DNA from: Nannizziopsis barbatae
Taxonomy: Eukaryota > Ascomycota > Eurotiomycetes > Onygenales > Nannizziopsiaceae
Reading direction: 5' to 3'
Assembly: GCA_014964245.1 (NCBI GenBank)
Contig: JACVYH010000005.1
Span: 1,488,001-1,552,000, forward strand
DNA length: 64,000 bases
Both the position numbers and the translations under genes were made by a program. Below, one piece after another: positions 10,026 through 21,289 of this stretch (positions are counted from its first letter, which is position 1; every line of letters begins with the position of its first letter). The notes under the pieces were generated by a model. The model had not been told where the DNA came from. It saw nothing but the letters and a program-made list of their open reading frames with translations, and did no database searches.

Positions 10026-12108
10026 ATGACGAACACCAAAGTTACTCCGTCCCAGCCACTGGCTTCCGCTGGTGTGCATACCGGTCAACTCCGTTTGGAC
10101 ACCGGGATTTTCTGCCCGCTTACTACCCTTCCTGATACTCCCACACCAAATCAAGGCAAGAAGCAGCTGCCACCGAAGGATTCAAATAGTGTACTGGAGA
10201 AGAGAAAAAGAACGGCATCCGATTCAGGCGATGCCTCGTCCTCCGAGGCTCTCGACCTGGAAGAAGAAGATAGTGATGATGCCAATGACGATGAAGATGG
10301 GGAAGAGGATGAGCCGGAAAGCTTTGCCCCGTCTCATGGTGCCGATGTAAACAAGAACTGTGAGACGGGGCTGCATTCCGGCCCATCACACATCAACAGA
10401 GCAAAGAAAATGAAGTTCAGTAAACCGGAAGAAACTGACAAGAAGGTCAATAGTGGCCGTGGACGTGCTAGCTCTATCAGCTCGTTGTCCTCTGTCAGCT
10501 CTGTCAGTTCCGTCAGTTTTGACGGCTCCGATGCTTCTGGTGATTCAGATGCAGAGTATGAAGGCGTTGATGATGTGACTGACGGCGAGGACGAAGACTT
10601 AGACGTGGAGAAACTTGAGGAGGAAATGATAGTCGGCGAGTTTGACGGTGAAAGTGAGAGTATAGCCTCGTTTCCACGCGGCTTGGGAGATGAGTGGAAC
10701 GGCTTTGATGATCTTGGACATCAACCGCTTTACTCTGCAGGCTCTTTTTTCGACGATGAGCACATTCTCTTACCATCTCACTCCACGGAACTCGCCATTG
10801 ATCCTAATGTGACCAGTGAGCATATCGAAACCCCAGTGCCGAGGAGGGTGCATTTTGCGGATTCCGAAGAGGATTCGTCTGATTCAGATAAATCTACAGA
10901 TGATGAGTTGCTTTCAGACTTTTTGCAACAAGACAGTCTGGACCCTGACTTGAGGCGTATGATTGAAAACGATGGTCATACTCCCAAACGTGCTCGCAAC
11001 GTGGATGATGCTTCTGCGGCCCATAACTTCTATGAACTACCGAGCAATATTTACCATGTAGAATCCGATAGCGACGTCGGCTATTCCAGCGGCTATGAAT
11101 GTGAGAGTCCCTGGTCCACTCGCTCAAATTAATTACTGACCCCTTTAAAAAGCCGATGGCGGTGAAACTACTGATGAAGAGGACTATCCCCCGCCAGCCA
11201 CCATCACTCATCCAAGATCCATCCTTCGCCGCGAATCTAGCATGTCTCTATCACCGGATGATGAGGATGAGAGCACTAATTCGCGACCTGCGCGTAGACG
11301 CGGGCCCATCAGGGGCACGTTCATAGCTGACCCGTCTAAGCCTGTAGCCGTGGTTGCTCCCAATGGCAACCAGCTCATTGTAATTCCACCCTTTGCTTCA
11401 AAAACGCATGATTGGCTGGATTCTGCGACACAAAGCCTGGCAAATACAGCCGCCAATAGCCCGCTCGGTAATGAAAGCGACTCAGAAGTTGTTCTGGCGT
11501 CGCCGACTCACCCAGCTCTCAGCCCTATGCTGAGCTCCGCTGCTAATCTCATGATGAGTGCCGTCGTTGGAAATGACCCTACTGGTCAAATGACCGGTCC
11601 ACCAGAAGCTTTCTATCCTAACGGAAAATATGTCCTGGAGTCCTTCGATGACGACGATGACGAAGAGGATAGTGAAGCGGCGTTGAACGTTGACGATTTC
11701 ATCGATTTCGGAGATGGTTCATCGGATGACGAAGACAAGGCTGCGGATGAGACCGATAATCTTGAATCTCCTATCGTTACCTCGTCCATCAACGTTAACA
11801 TCACCCCAACGCCAAACCGTACGGCCGAAGCTAGCAGCGCCGAACGCCTTCTCAACCATTTCGATCGAGGAATCGTCACTGCCTTCCGTCAGAATCATAC
11901 CCGTTATCAGACTCTTATTCGCTTGCCACATCATCGAGAGTTCATGCCTTCCAACTCGCCCTCTCGCCTTTCTAGTGCTTTCAGGCGCTCTAAACTGACT
12001 GAAACTCGCACCCCGCCGCGTAAACGTAAGGCGAGCAGTTACATCGGTGGTGAAGCTGTTCGGAGAAAGTTGCTTGATTCACATCGAAGGAATGCTACCG
12101 CTCTTTAG
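10026..12108 (+). CDS. Acidic Ser-rich, probably nuclear conserved protein (2 exons)
   Basis: Exon 1 10026-11100, intron 11101-11152 (GTGAGA, branch TACTGAC, AAG), exon 2 11153-12108; 676 aa. The ATG at 10026 sits in a good context (caccATGa); the frame runs further up but without an ATG. The protein is largely disordered: Asp/Glu/Ser runs (residues about 70-110 and 180-215), a Ser/Val run SSLSSVSSVSSVSF, and a second acidic block coded near 11645-11755. More ordered, probably conserved pieces are GYSSGYESDGGETTDEEDYP across the splice junction, then RSILRR, RGPIRGTFIADPSKPVAVV and QLIVIPPF. TPPRKRKASS near the C-terminus looks like a nuclear localisation signal. RRVHFAD in exon 1 fits the RVxF docking motif for protein phosphatase 1. 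I recognise no enzymatic domain. Function unknown; a chromatin or transcription-linked role is only a guess from composition. Confidence 0.85.
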
Positions 12109-14009
12109 CCTCCTCTCTACTGCGACCTTCTGATCCTTGAACGGAGCCTTATGCGCTTCGCAATTTTACCCGCGCCGTTGTTTCTCAACGTCCCAGCACG
12201 GTACCACTGTTTCGGGTGCTAAGTTTTAAACCAATGTCAGATTCGAATTGTTTGACCATAGCACGAAACACATTATAAGATTGATGGGATCAAAAGAATC
12301 CCTTGAGATTTTCCGGATTACACATACCCATACACTATTTCTGACCGACACTTCTTTTGGGATATCATGAGAGACGTGAATATCTCCAGATTTTCAGTTC
12401 CACATATTCCTTTCTAGACTAGGGATACACGTGAGAGATTTAACCCGGGATTTACCCAAAATCAACCATATTCAAACCACAACAATAAGGTATTCAATTA
12501 CCATTCACACTTTTGCATACTGTACAACATGCAAAGGTCATGATTGTGCATCTTTGTCACATGTCTGAGTCCTGCTGAATGATTTTCCTATTGTTTGCAT
12601 GATTATTCATTTTCATTTTTTACTTACTGCTATTTGGCTTGTTGTTGTTTTTGTCTATTCACATGTCTGTTTCAACTGGGTATACACTTGCCTACATTTG
12701 GCTGAGGGTGTTTGATCAAAAACTCTTTGTCTGGGAAAAGTTTTCTTTATTATTGCTCCATCTTGAATCCTTCATCTCTCGTCATCAGCTTCAAACACTC
12801 CCTTTGAATCCTTTCATGTCACCAGCAGCTGGCTAGCTGAAAGGAATATATCTTGCAAGGGTGCATTGATTCTATACCAGGTCTGCATCTCAATCTATGT
12901 GGGAAGTTGCTTTGTGGTGTTTTTGCATGTCTCTTATTGTCCCTCGACCTATGAATATCTTTGTTTGTGGTAATGCGAGGAGTATAAAATAGGTGGTGGG
13001 GGATGGAAGCGTGATGACAGTGATGATTATTGCATTTGTATGTGTAACCACTTGTTTAGTCTATCTGAAATTCTAGTTTATCATCAGTTATTCTTACTTC
13101 ATGGTTATATTCATTATGTTGTAGCTCATGCTGTGCACTTCTATATGTCTACTTCAGCATGTGAGAGCAGAAAAAAACCAGTGTGGTCTTCAAAAGGAGG
13201 TGAAAATTTCTCACTATATATAAACTAGACTCCTAAGCAGCACATCCATCATATATCTTACAAATGAGGCCAAAAGGGTATAGAACAAATTAAAAAAGAC
13301 CACCAATGAGGGACAATGAAAAGAGAAAGAGGTGATTAAAACAAGTATGAATGCTTTTTCAAAAGTGAAATAATAACAAGGAACACCGTTGGTTTTGCTG
13401 TGCCAAAAAAAATATATCAGTGCAATCTTGGGCATAGAGCCAGGAGCAAAACAAGGTCATACAATGGATGTCGTAGCGATAGCCATATCAATTAGAAAGT
13501 AGCAGTGAGGTCACTTTTGAGTGTACGGAGTAGTACTCCGTACTATGGCAGATAACTCAGTGCCGAGCAGTGTCAATCTGAATCTAGCTCAGACCTAGGT
13601 GGAAGACATGCACTGCCCTCGGCATTGTCGATAGAAAGAAAACGGTCCCAACTTTTATTTTCTAGTAGTGGATGGCTGATCGAGAAACGTTGACTGAGAA
13701 AGGCGCAACGCAATGTTTCTGTGTCGCAAGGGAGGGGGTATATCATTATTTATCCAGACCTCCGCTTGATCACTTCCACGACCAAAGGCGAATCGATCTC
13801 CTCATCCTTTCTACAGGTGAGGTATGTTCGGACTGGCTTCGCGGTGCTACGAGTTTATCAATAATTCAAATCAGTCAGTAGTGAGTTCAGCGAGTTCATA
13901 TAGTGTTCATATAGTAGGTGAGGTACGGAGTAGATCCTGCGATAGTTCGTTTGATGTATTGGGATAGTTCAGTGACAGACAGAGACACGCAGAGAAAATG
14001 GTGTGAACC
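12109..14009. other. Intergenic region, partly AT-rich
   Basis: I see no supported gene. The DNA is moderately AT-rich and T-rich near 12580-12760. It holds the palindrome at 13523-13543 and, near 13896-13916, an 11-bp direct repeat (ttcatatagtg followed by ttcatatagta). The region downstream of the HTH gene (minus strand, 13700-14009) was checked for a transposase catalytic domain and none was seen. Confidence 0.5.
13523..13543. repeat. Perfect inverted repeat, 10-bp arms, 1-bp spacer (GTACGGAGTA / TACTCCGTAC)
   Basis: Arms 13523-13532 and 13534-13543 are exact complements around a single G. The same core TACGGAGTA recurs near 13923. A palindrome with the same core in RIP-mutated form (TACTCTGTACAGAGTA) lies at 56784-56799, so this seems to be a dispersed motif. 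Confidence 0.7.
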
Positions 14010-14846
14010 TTACATATTACCGACTGCAAGTGGCGACTTAAGGAAAGCCATCTGCCGCACTAGACCTCTCCTTCTCAAGGCCTGCGTCAAAGTGTCTTCC
14101 TTGACTTCTAGGCCTAGAACGGTCACAACTTCCTGGTAGGTCATCTGGCGATTCTCTATTGAGGAAGTTATGAAGGTCTCAATCTCCTCGAGTTTCTCGT
14201 CCGTGAGGCGTCTGGCACGCCCAGGACGGCGCTTCGGAGATGCAGACCGCTTTTGGCAAGTATACTGAACAGCGCCAAAGGGTACATTCAGGTGTTTACA
14301 GATTTGATGGTATGTGTGACCGAGACTACGCATGAGAAGGATGTCGCGGCGTTGGTCTCGGGTCAGGCAGTGGCGGTGGGGCTTGGCAGATCTGGATTCT
14401 TCGGGGATAGAAGTCTGAGTCGATTCATGGTGAGGAATTGTGGAGAGAGGAGGGGCCAAGGGGAAGGATGACTGATGTGCACTGGTGTCTAACTTGATTG
14501 CTCGTCCATCCACAGTAGTAAATTGGAGGCCATGGGGAACTGCTGGAGATTCAGTCAATGCCGTGGGATCTCTTAGCGAGTGCCGGGGCGGTGGAAAGAA
14601 TGCGGAGGTAAAGGGTGCTGTGGTGGCAGCAGAATGGTTCGGCGTTAATACTGGCATGTCCATTTCCGGTGGTCGCTGGATGCTGGTCTGCGAGTCAGGG
14701 GCCCTGGGAGGCACTGTCGAGGTACAGTACATGGGTGTACTCCCTACTCGAGGTAAGGTGGGAAGATACCGTCCCATTTTTCGGGCTGACTGCCAATATT
14801 GCCTAGATCGCGAGACGTCAGTGGGACTCGTTCTTTTCAGCGACAT
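14010..14846 (-). CDS. Solo Tc1/mariner-type helix-turn-helix protein without catalytic domain
   Basis: This is a 278-aa single-exon frame with its ATG at 14846-14844. Residues 1-160 are Pro/Ser/Thr-rich. Residues about 161-199 (LTRDQRRDILLMRSLGHTY, QICKHLNVPFGAVQYTCQK) form a homeodomain-like HTH of the kind found at the N-terminus of fungal Tc1/mariner transposases. A basic SPKRRPGRARR linker, comparable to the GRPR motif between the two HTH units of those transposases, follows, then a second HTH (LTDEKLEEIETFI to ALRRRGLVRQ). The DDE/D catalytic domain that should follow is absent: the frame stops at 14010 and I find no continuation on the minus strand in the next 300 bp. No flanking terminal inverted repeats were seen. 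It is either a truncated transposon relic or a domesticated DNA-binding protein; the long intact frame and normal base composition favour domestication. A GTAATATGTAAG motif at the end could be a splice donor. Confidence 0.65.
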   Translation of the reverse strand: MSLKRTSPTDVSRSRQYWQSARKMGRYLPTLPRVGSTPMYCTSTVPPRAPDSQTSIQRPPEMDMPVLTPNHSAATTAPFTSAFFPPPRHSLRDPTALTESPAVPHGLQFTTVDGRAIKLDTSAHQSSFPLAPPLSTIPHHESTQTSIPEESRSAKPHRHCLTRDQRRDILLMRSLGHTYHQICKHLNVPFGAVQYTCQKRSASPKRRPGRARRLTDEKLEEIETFITSSIENRQMTYQEVVTVLGLEVKEDTLTQALRRRGLVRQMAFLKSPLAVGNM

Positions 14847-17118
14847 CCCTCCGTACAGAGTAGGATGAGGTCATTTTCGGTTAGCAGGATGTACGGTGAA
14901 ACATACCAGCTACGGCTATCTCTATTCCGTTGTAGTATTGACTCCGGTCATACAGATTATTATCCCTGGTCAAGTCAACTCCGAAGTCAATTGGGGCAGC
15001 TTTGCTTGGTCAGGCTAGTCAGCCTCTCGCCAAATTTTGAGACCTCGCCTGGGCGAAAAGAAAAAGAATAGAAGAGGTCACGGTGCAAAAATCTGGCAGC
15101 GCCAAAATAGAATGTCTCGAAGTGAGACTATTGAGCACAATTGCCGGATAACCCTAACTCGGGGCCCTGGAGAGGTCTGGGAGGATACTTTGATGTGAGG
15201 TTAAAAAAGGCCAATGTGGAGTCGGCGCTAAAGAGACCTCCTGCAGCAAGCGGAGATCCGGGGACCTGCGAGCCAATGATGGTTTTTGAACGGGAAAAAT
15301 CTCAATTCAGGCTGTTCGTAAAAGCGAGAAATTGGGGGCGAAGAGCAGGAGATCATGAGAGAAAGATGTTTCTCAGCCGTTTCTGCAGATCGAGATACTC
15401 GGCGGTTAGGCAGAAGGACGAAAGGAGAAGAGGCGGCGATGGGGGACAAAGAGGGTGGAACCTCTGGAGTACACGCCATCCAGCTGTCACGCTGGCGGTA
15501 TGACAGGTTCCACCAAAGTCACTTTTCTGGTTCGAAGTCTCAGGTGGCACATCAGCTGCTCTTTTGGGCTTAGCGTCGTGCAGGTGCCATGACATAATCC
15601 ACCAAGGCTGTCTAGCCAGCACCACGGAACCCGTGACCCCAATAAAACTCCACTCATTATTGTCTCGATTTTCGCTGATCGACTTCGCTGGATGACATCT
15701 TGACTCTCGAGGGAAAAAATTCTTTCGCATTTGGCTAACGGTTCGCACAAGAGAGCAAGGTCTAATAGCTAGTCTCATCAAGTCTCACTATTACTCGCCT
15801 TCTTGAAAAATGTTTGGTTCAATGGTTCACCACTCACGTTTCCTCAAACACGTTTGCAGGGTTGCTAGTTCAAGCCAAGGTTCCAGAGCTATTCAGCCCC
15901 CAACCGCCATCGAGCATCCGACTGGTTGGCAATACCCCTGGTTTCACGATCTCGCAGAGCTTTGCAACCGGTTGGTCCTAGAGCGTCGTCAGAAAACCGC
16001 CCGATGGAACCTTCCAGGATCTCAACAAACAAGAGAAAAAGAAAACCAGAGCAATCTGCTTCAAAATGGATCACCTTGATGCTGACTTGTTGATCGTCGC
16101 TGCACCATCCCGGCCTCCCGCATTGTCTCCGCCGTCGATGATTCGCCCACTGCAGTCTGATCAGTTCGCAGGGGTCGGTTAAAAATAGCGATACGGCAAA
16201 ATTGTCGTTTCAACCACCACAGAACACCGGCGCCAAACAGAGTCACTGTCCATTCAAGGCTGCCGGAGCATCCGATTTTGAAAGAAGCCGAGGAAACCTT
16301 TCCAGGTTCGATGCAAACAGGATCTCCGTGTGCCAGGTCCTTCCAATAATTTATTTCTGCGTAAGTGGGTCGGGAACTGGAGTGTTGACTTCCCGAGTTG
16401 CATCCAGGAACCACCAGTACGATCAAAGAGATACCCAGATTGCCTTCTTTAGAACCAATCTATTCTTTTGCCTTGTGGTACTGATTGGCCCTATGCGATT
16501 TTTCGTTCCTGGCTAGCAGCTTATAGTTTTTCAAAGCTGCTCACACCATGCAAAGTCACTGAAAATTTGGCGTTGAACCGACGTTTCATGGCCCCCGCTA
16601 GTCATGATAGGTTCCTGTTCAACCGGACTTGGACTATCAAACAGTTGCCACCTTCTTACTGCAGGCCGATGAGCCCTCAAGGTGCCATCTTGTTCCTGGA
16701 TTGGCTGCCAGCCCTAGATCTCGGAGGCCGAGACCTCTGATTCGTCATGTCCCACTAGCTATGGCCAGGGGCGCTTCCTCGCGCTTTGTATTGTTTTGTC
16801 TTGCCCTTCCATGGCAAACAGATATATATTCCTGCTTCTCCCGTCTCTGGGACATTCCATTCCATTGTCAGTTTCCATTGTTCTATCCGCCAAATATTTT
16901 CTTTCTTCCTCTTTTCCTTTGCCTGCAATTGTTTTGATTGACTCAGACTACACTCGTTAATACTACCGCCAGTCGTTTATAATACTTAACTCTTACTTGC
17001 CTGTGGCAAGGTTCCTCTCTCTATATCTCTTGTGAACTTCAGCCAGCCTGATTTCAGTATCGCTCTTTCTCTTCCCATTTAAACGTTATACCCTCGGCGG
17101 TTTCCCGCTTTCTTCAAT
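14847..17118. other. Intergenic region upstream of the CFEM gene
   Basis: Several short frames occur (for example 15141-15503 plus, 16061-16426 minus), but none shows a domain, signal peptide or convincing splice partner. The last 300 bp are pyrimidine-rich and probably form the CFEM gene's promoter and leader. Confidence 0.45.
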
Positions 17119-19742
17119 ATGAAGATCTTCCATAGCGCGCTCGTGCTCTGGTTGCTTGTCCACCAAGCAAGCGCCACGGTATGTCCATGAAATAAGTTGT
17201 ACGAATAAGAAGCAACCTAGGCTAATCAAGCTTTCAGTTCTGGGGTATTGGTGGTCTTTTGAACTTGTTCAAGCCCCCACAGAGATGTGACAATATCTGT
17301 ACACCCGGCCAAGAGAAGGGTCTTGATTGGGATGGCCTCAACATTGGGGTTGGCTTCAACCTCTTCGCCGGACTTAACTTTTTGGGTTTCACTTGCCAAA
17401 AGCTCTTTGACTTTAAGACATGGACAGGAAAGTTCCAGGTATGGGCATATGTTATCTACCTTCATCCTACAGTTCTAACCAATTCATAGGACAAATGTAT
17501 TGTTGGTCTGCTCCAGCACAAGGGAAAACAATTCCCATCAATCTCTGCGGATAAAGGATTCTCCATTGACAAATTCCATATCACTGTCGAGAAGAATGTC
17601 GACATTGAGTTCGAATACAAAATGCCCGGAGGTGCAATTTGCAAGGATATCCAACCTTGCACTCCAGGTGGTTCAATCATCACCAACACCCAGTGTGGTG
17701 GTGCCACTTCCGTCTCCTTCCACATCCCCAACTTCTTCGAGAAATTGCTGCAGTGCAAATTCGCGATCCACAAGATCATCTTCCTCTGCGGTCCTCCTAA
17801 GTTCACCAAACCAGTTCCTTCGCTCTCTCTGCCAGCACCCAGCAACTCAGCATCAACCACCATCATTCCTGGCCAGAGCTCAAGCGTCGTCATTCCTGGT
17901 ACCAGCACTACTCTTACCGTTCCCGGACAAGATACCACGACCACCCTTCCTGGACAAACCACAAGCGTCGTCATTCCCGGCCAAAGCAGCACTGTCGTTG
18001 TCCCTGGCGGATCCACCACTATTGGCGTCCCAGGCGGTTCAACTTCCGTTGTTGTTCCAGGACAGAGCACTTCCGTCATTGTCCCTGGTACCACTACTAC
18101 AATCGTGAACCCCGGAGGCAGCACCACAATTGTCAACCCAGGAACATCTACCTCCATCATCAACCCAGGCGGCAGCACTACCCTTGTTGTTCCTGGAGAG
18201 ACCACCACTCTTGTTGGCCCAAGCGGAAGCTCCACTGTCATTGTTCCACCAAACTCTGTCACTCCTTCCGTCTCTCTGTCCACCTCTACTGTCTTTACCA
18301 CCCAGATCATCACCGTCACCAGCTGCGGACCAGAGGTTCCCGATTGCCCAGCATCTTCCGGCCCCGCCATCGTTACCAAGACCATCCCCATCTCTACCAC
18401 TCTTTGCCCTATCACCGTTACTCCCTCCGTTCCTGCTGGCCCAAGTGTCACCCCAGGACAGCCCGGAAACTCTCAACCCGGTGTCCCAAGCAACACTCAA
18501 CCCGGTACTCCAGGCACCACCGGCCAGCCAGGCGAGCCAGGCAATTCTCAACCAGGTGTCCCAAGCAACACTCAACCCGGTACTCCAGGCACCACCGGCC
18601 AGCCAGGCGAGCCAGGCAATTCTCAACCAGGTGTCCCAAGCAACACTCAACCCGGTACTCCAGGCACCACCGGCCAGCCAGGCGAGCCAGGCAATTCTCA
18701 ACCAGGTGTCCCAAGTAACACCCAACCCGGTACTCCAGGCACCACTGGTCAGCCAGGTGAGCCAGGTAATTCTCAACCCGGTGTTCCAAGCAATACTCAG
18801 CCCGGTACCCCAGGCACTACTGGCCAGCCAGGCGAGCCCGGTAACTCCCAACCCGGTGTTCCAGGTACCACTACCAAGCCAGGAGAGCCAGGTCAGCCCG
18901 GAAACTCTCAACCCGGTGTTCCAGGTATTACTACCAAGCCTGGAGAGCCAGGTCAGCCAGGTCAGCCCGGAAATTCTCAGCCAGGTGCTCCAGGCAGCAC
19001 TGGCGGTGTTTCTCCCAGCCAGTCTGTTCCCGGTCAGCCCTCCGGCCCAATCCCAACCTCCGACTGCCCAGACGTCGTTCCCAAATGTATCAACACCTGG
19101 TTGGAAATGCTGCCCAAGTGTTCCTCCAACAGCGATATCTCCTGCTTCTGTCCTTCCGCCCAGTTCACCGACTCGGTCATCAAATGTATTGCCGCTTGGG
19201 GAGGTGACAACAAGGCCGTCCAGAAGGCTATCTCTTACTTCACCGGTATTTGCTCGGCTCACATTCCTCAGAACCCTGAGATCATTGCCCAGGTTCCTCC
19301 ATATATCGCCTCCATGCCTGCTCCACCACCACCAGCCAAAGGCGATAGCGGCGCCCCAGGAGTTCCTTACACCACCGTTACCGTCTCTCAGGTTATCACA
19401 CCCACTCCTGGTGCTGCTCCATCAACCATCAACACCCAGGTCGCCGTTCCTCAACTCGGCTTCTCCACTGGTGGCTCCCCAGCTCAGCCCAGCGTCGAGC
19501 TCATCCAGGGTCCAGCTCCCGCTCCAGCTAGTCCCACCGGCCCAAGTGGTGTTAGCCCAGATCAGCAGGGTCCCGTTGCAGGTGCCCCAGGCGCTTCTAC
19601 CCTTGCTACCATTCCTGCTCCTGGTCGTCCTTCCGCGACCGGACCTCAGCAGTTCGTCGGCGCCGCTGGTGCTCTCACGCACTCTAGCAAACTTCTCTAC
19701 AGCGCTATCGCTGCTGGTTTCTTTGCAGTTCAACTCTTGTAA
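17119..19742 (+). CDS. GPI-anchored CFEM-domain cell-wall protein (3 exons)
   Basis: Exon 1 17119-17178, intron 17179-17237, exon 2 17238-17438, intron 17439-17489, exon 3 17490-19742; 837 aa. A signal peptide (MKIFHSALVLWLLVHQASAT) is encoded by exon 1. Residues 21-210 form a Cys-containing N-terminal domain. Next come VxPGxSTT-type repeats (about 230-400), then a Pro/Gly-rich collagen-like region with five 25-residue repeats (416-540). The CFEM-like module spans residues 613-675, with cysteines at 613, 620, 631, 639, 641, 653 and 675 and an Asp in NSDISCFC, the position that binds haem iron in known CFEM proteins. Only seven of the usual eight cysteines are present and the first spacing is unusual. 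The C-terminus (VGAAGALTHSSKLLYSAIAAGFFAVQLL) is a typical GPI-attachment signal. The protein should be exported and attached to membrane or wall. CFEM proteins act in haem/iron capture or wall structure; which applies here cannot be told. Confidence 0.9.
18474..18848 (+). repeat. 75-bp coding minisatellite, five units
   Basis: Five consecutive 75-bp units, each coding 25 residues beginning QPGVPSNTQPGTPG, run from 18474 to 18848, followed by degenerate shorter units to about 18990. The first three units are nearly identical at the DNA level and the last two carry silent changes. Confidence 0.9.
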
Positions 19743-21278
19743 TTATTATAGGCTTCGATAATAGCCTTTTTTCTCTTGGATATTGCTTTTCATGTTTGGT
19801 TTTCCTACTCATATGTTAATGTTAACCATCCCGGCTAAATTTTCTTGGATCGGTATAAAATGAATCGTCTTCTTGCAACCTCATTTCCTTTTTTTTTCTC
19901 CCGGCATGGTTAAGAGTTCTGCATGGTTCTTACTTCATGTGAGATAGATGACAATGTGTCTTCGGAGTTTCCGAGGTTTAATTAACCATATTAATCAATA
20001 ATACTGAGGTTTCCGCTCTTGAAAAACCGTTCTTGTCCTACATATTTTGCATAATATTCGAATTTAATACGAAGTGGTACCGAATCACTCCTGTTTTCAA
20101 TACGTGGTGCGTGGAGTACGGCGGTACAGTAAATTTTGTGTAACATGTGAATCTATGTAAGACCTACGCCGTACTTTCAAAGATCCTCGGTGGTATGTTA
20201 GCTAATATAGATTTTCATCAATTGAAAATTTCAAACAGCTAAGTGTCGTCATCTATTTTGAAGGCGGGTCGACATAGAAAAAGACCATCGAGCCGTCCTC
20301 GAGTGGTGAGTCAAAAGGTATCACAGCATCTACAGAGCCACTGGGGATATAATCAGCATCTACAGCAGAGCAAGAGATGCGGTGTTAAGAAACAGGGATC
20401 TCCATGATAAATTTAAGCCCAAATTTCAAACAGGTTAAATATTGTGGAATCGCGAGACATACTAGAGCTTTCAAAGACTTCTAAGAAAAGCAGCTGTCTT
20501 TAAATAGGACGGGATTTGGGGTCACTAGAGAGTGTAACGAAGACCAAAAACTTTCAGAGTGTATCGGTCATTCTTTCACTTCACTGCTTTCGCTGCATGT
20601 AATAAAAGAATGATATGTTGCAGATATCTATGTACTCAGATGGAGGTCTGAGCTGCACCTCACTAGCCTATCTGGTATCTCATCCTTTGGTACCCCTTCG
20701 CACTTCCTCCCAGCTTTCGGTCAAACTGGGACAGTTGCGAAAGGCAGTCTCCCTCTTCTCTCAAGAATAAACTAAACGGTTTCCAAAGCGCCGGTCGAGT
20801 AGGGCTTACCATCGAGCTTCAGTAAGGAGTTCTTCGGATCGAGAGGAGAGCCGGCGCGGGATCCAGAGAAAGGGTAAAGGGTGGTAAGGTATGATAGCAG
20901 ACGCCCACGGCAGTGAGTGGACGAAGCGTGTTAGAGATACACAAGAGAGACGTTACCAAGATCCCGAGATCTTGGTCATATAGGGCCACAAAAAGCCATA
21001 TTCAATAAAGATCACGCTTGAGGCAATATCTATTGTGTTGCCGTTGTAACTCGTCCGGCGACGCGACGAATATATGGGGCACCTAGCTGACAGCGTTAGC
21101 AGTAATATGTTTCTTCCCTAGAACTGTAGTCAAATATCAATTGATCAGCTGCATTTGCCTTCTTGGTTGAGATCCAGGATGACCACAACCAGAATTCAGT
21201 CCCATGATCCAAATGGCACAGGCAACTTGCACGTTGTTCTGCTAGTTACAACACCCTTGGTTAAGTGGGTAGGATAGT
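19743..21278. other. Intergenic region between the CFEM gene and the tRNA-like gene
   Basis: The CFEM 3' UTR is at its left end. I see no gene. A dodecamer-like motif cagcatctacag occurs twice near 20323-20365. Base composition is normal, with no RIP-like depletion. Confidence 0.5.
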
Positions 21279-21285
21279 AAAAAAA
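21279..21285 (-). terminator. Pol III terminator (T7 run)
   Basis: Seven A on the plus strand, T7 on the transcribed sense, lie four bases past the 3' end of the tRNA-like gene. Confidence 0.7.
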
Positions 21286-21289
21286 GAAC

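Noticed and set aside
16061..16426. 121-codon minus frame with a possible hydrophobic segment
   Set aside because: The hydrophobic stretch is short and no splice structure or motif supports a gene.
18039..19262. 407-codon open frame on the minus strand opposite the CFEM gene
   Set aside because: It is a shadow of the Pro/Gly/Ser/Thr-rich coding repeats on the plus strand; the product is Trp/Gly-rich low complexity without any domain, and the plus strand has signal peptide, introns, cysteine module and GPI signal.
18130..19761. 543-codon plus-strand frame overlapping CFEM exon 3
   Set aside because: This is the +1 frame of the same repeats; Pro/Ser/Leu/Gln low complexity only.
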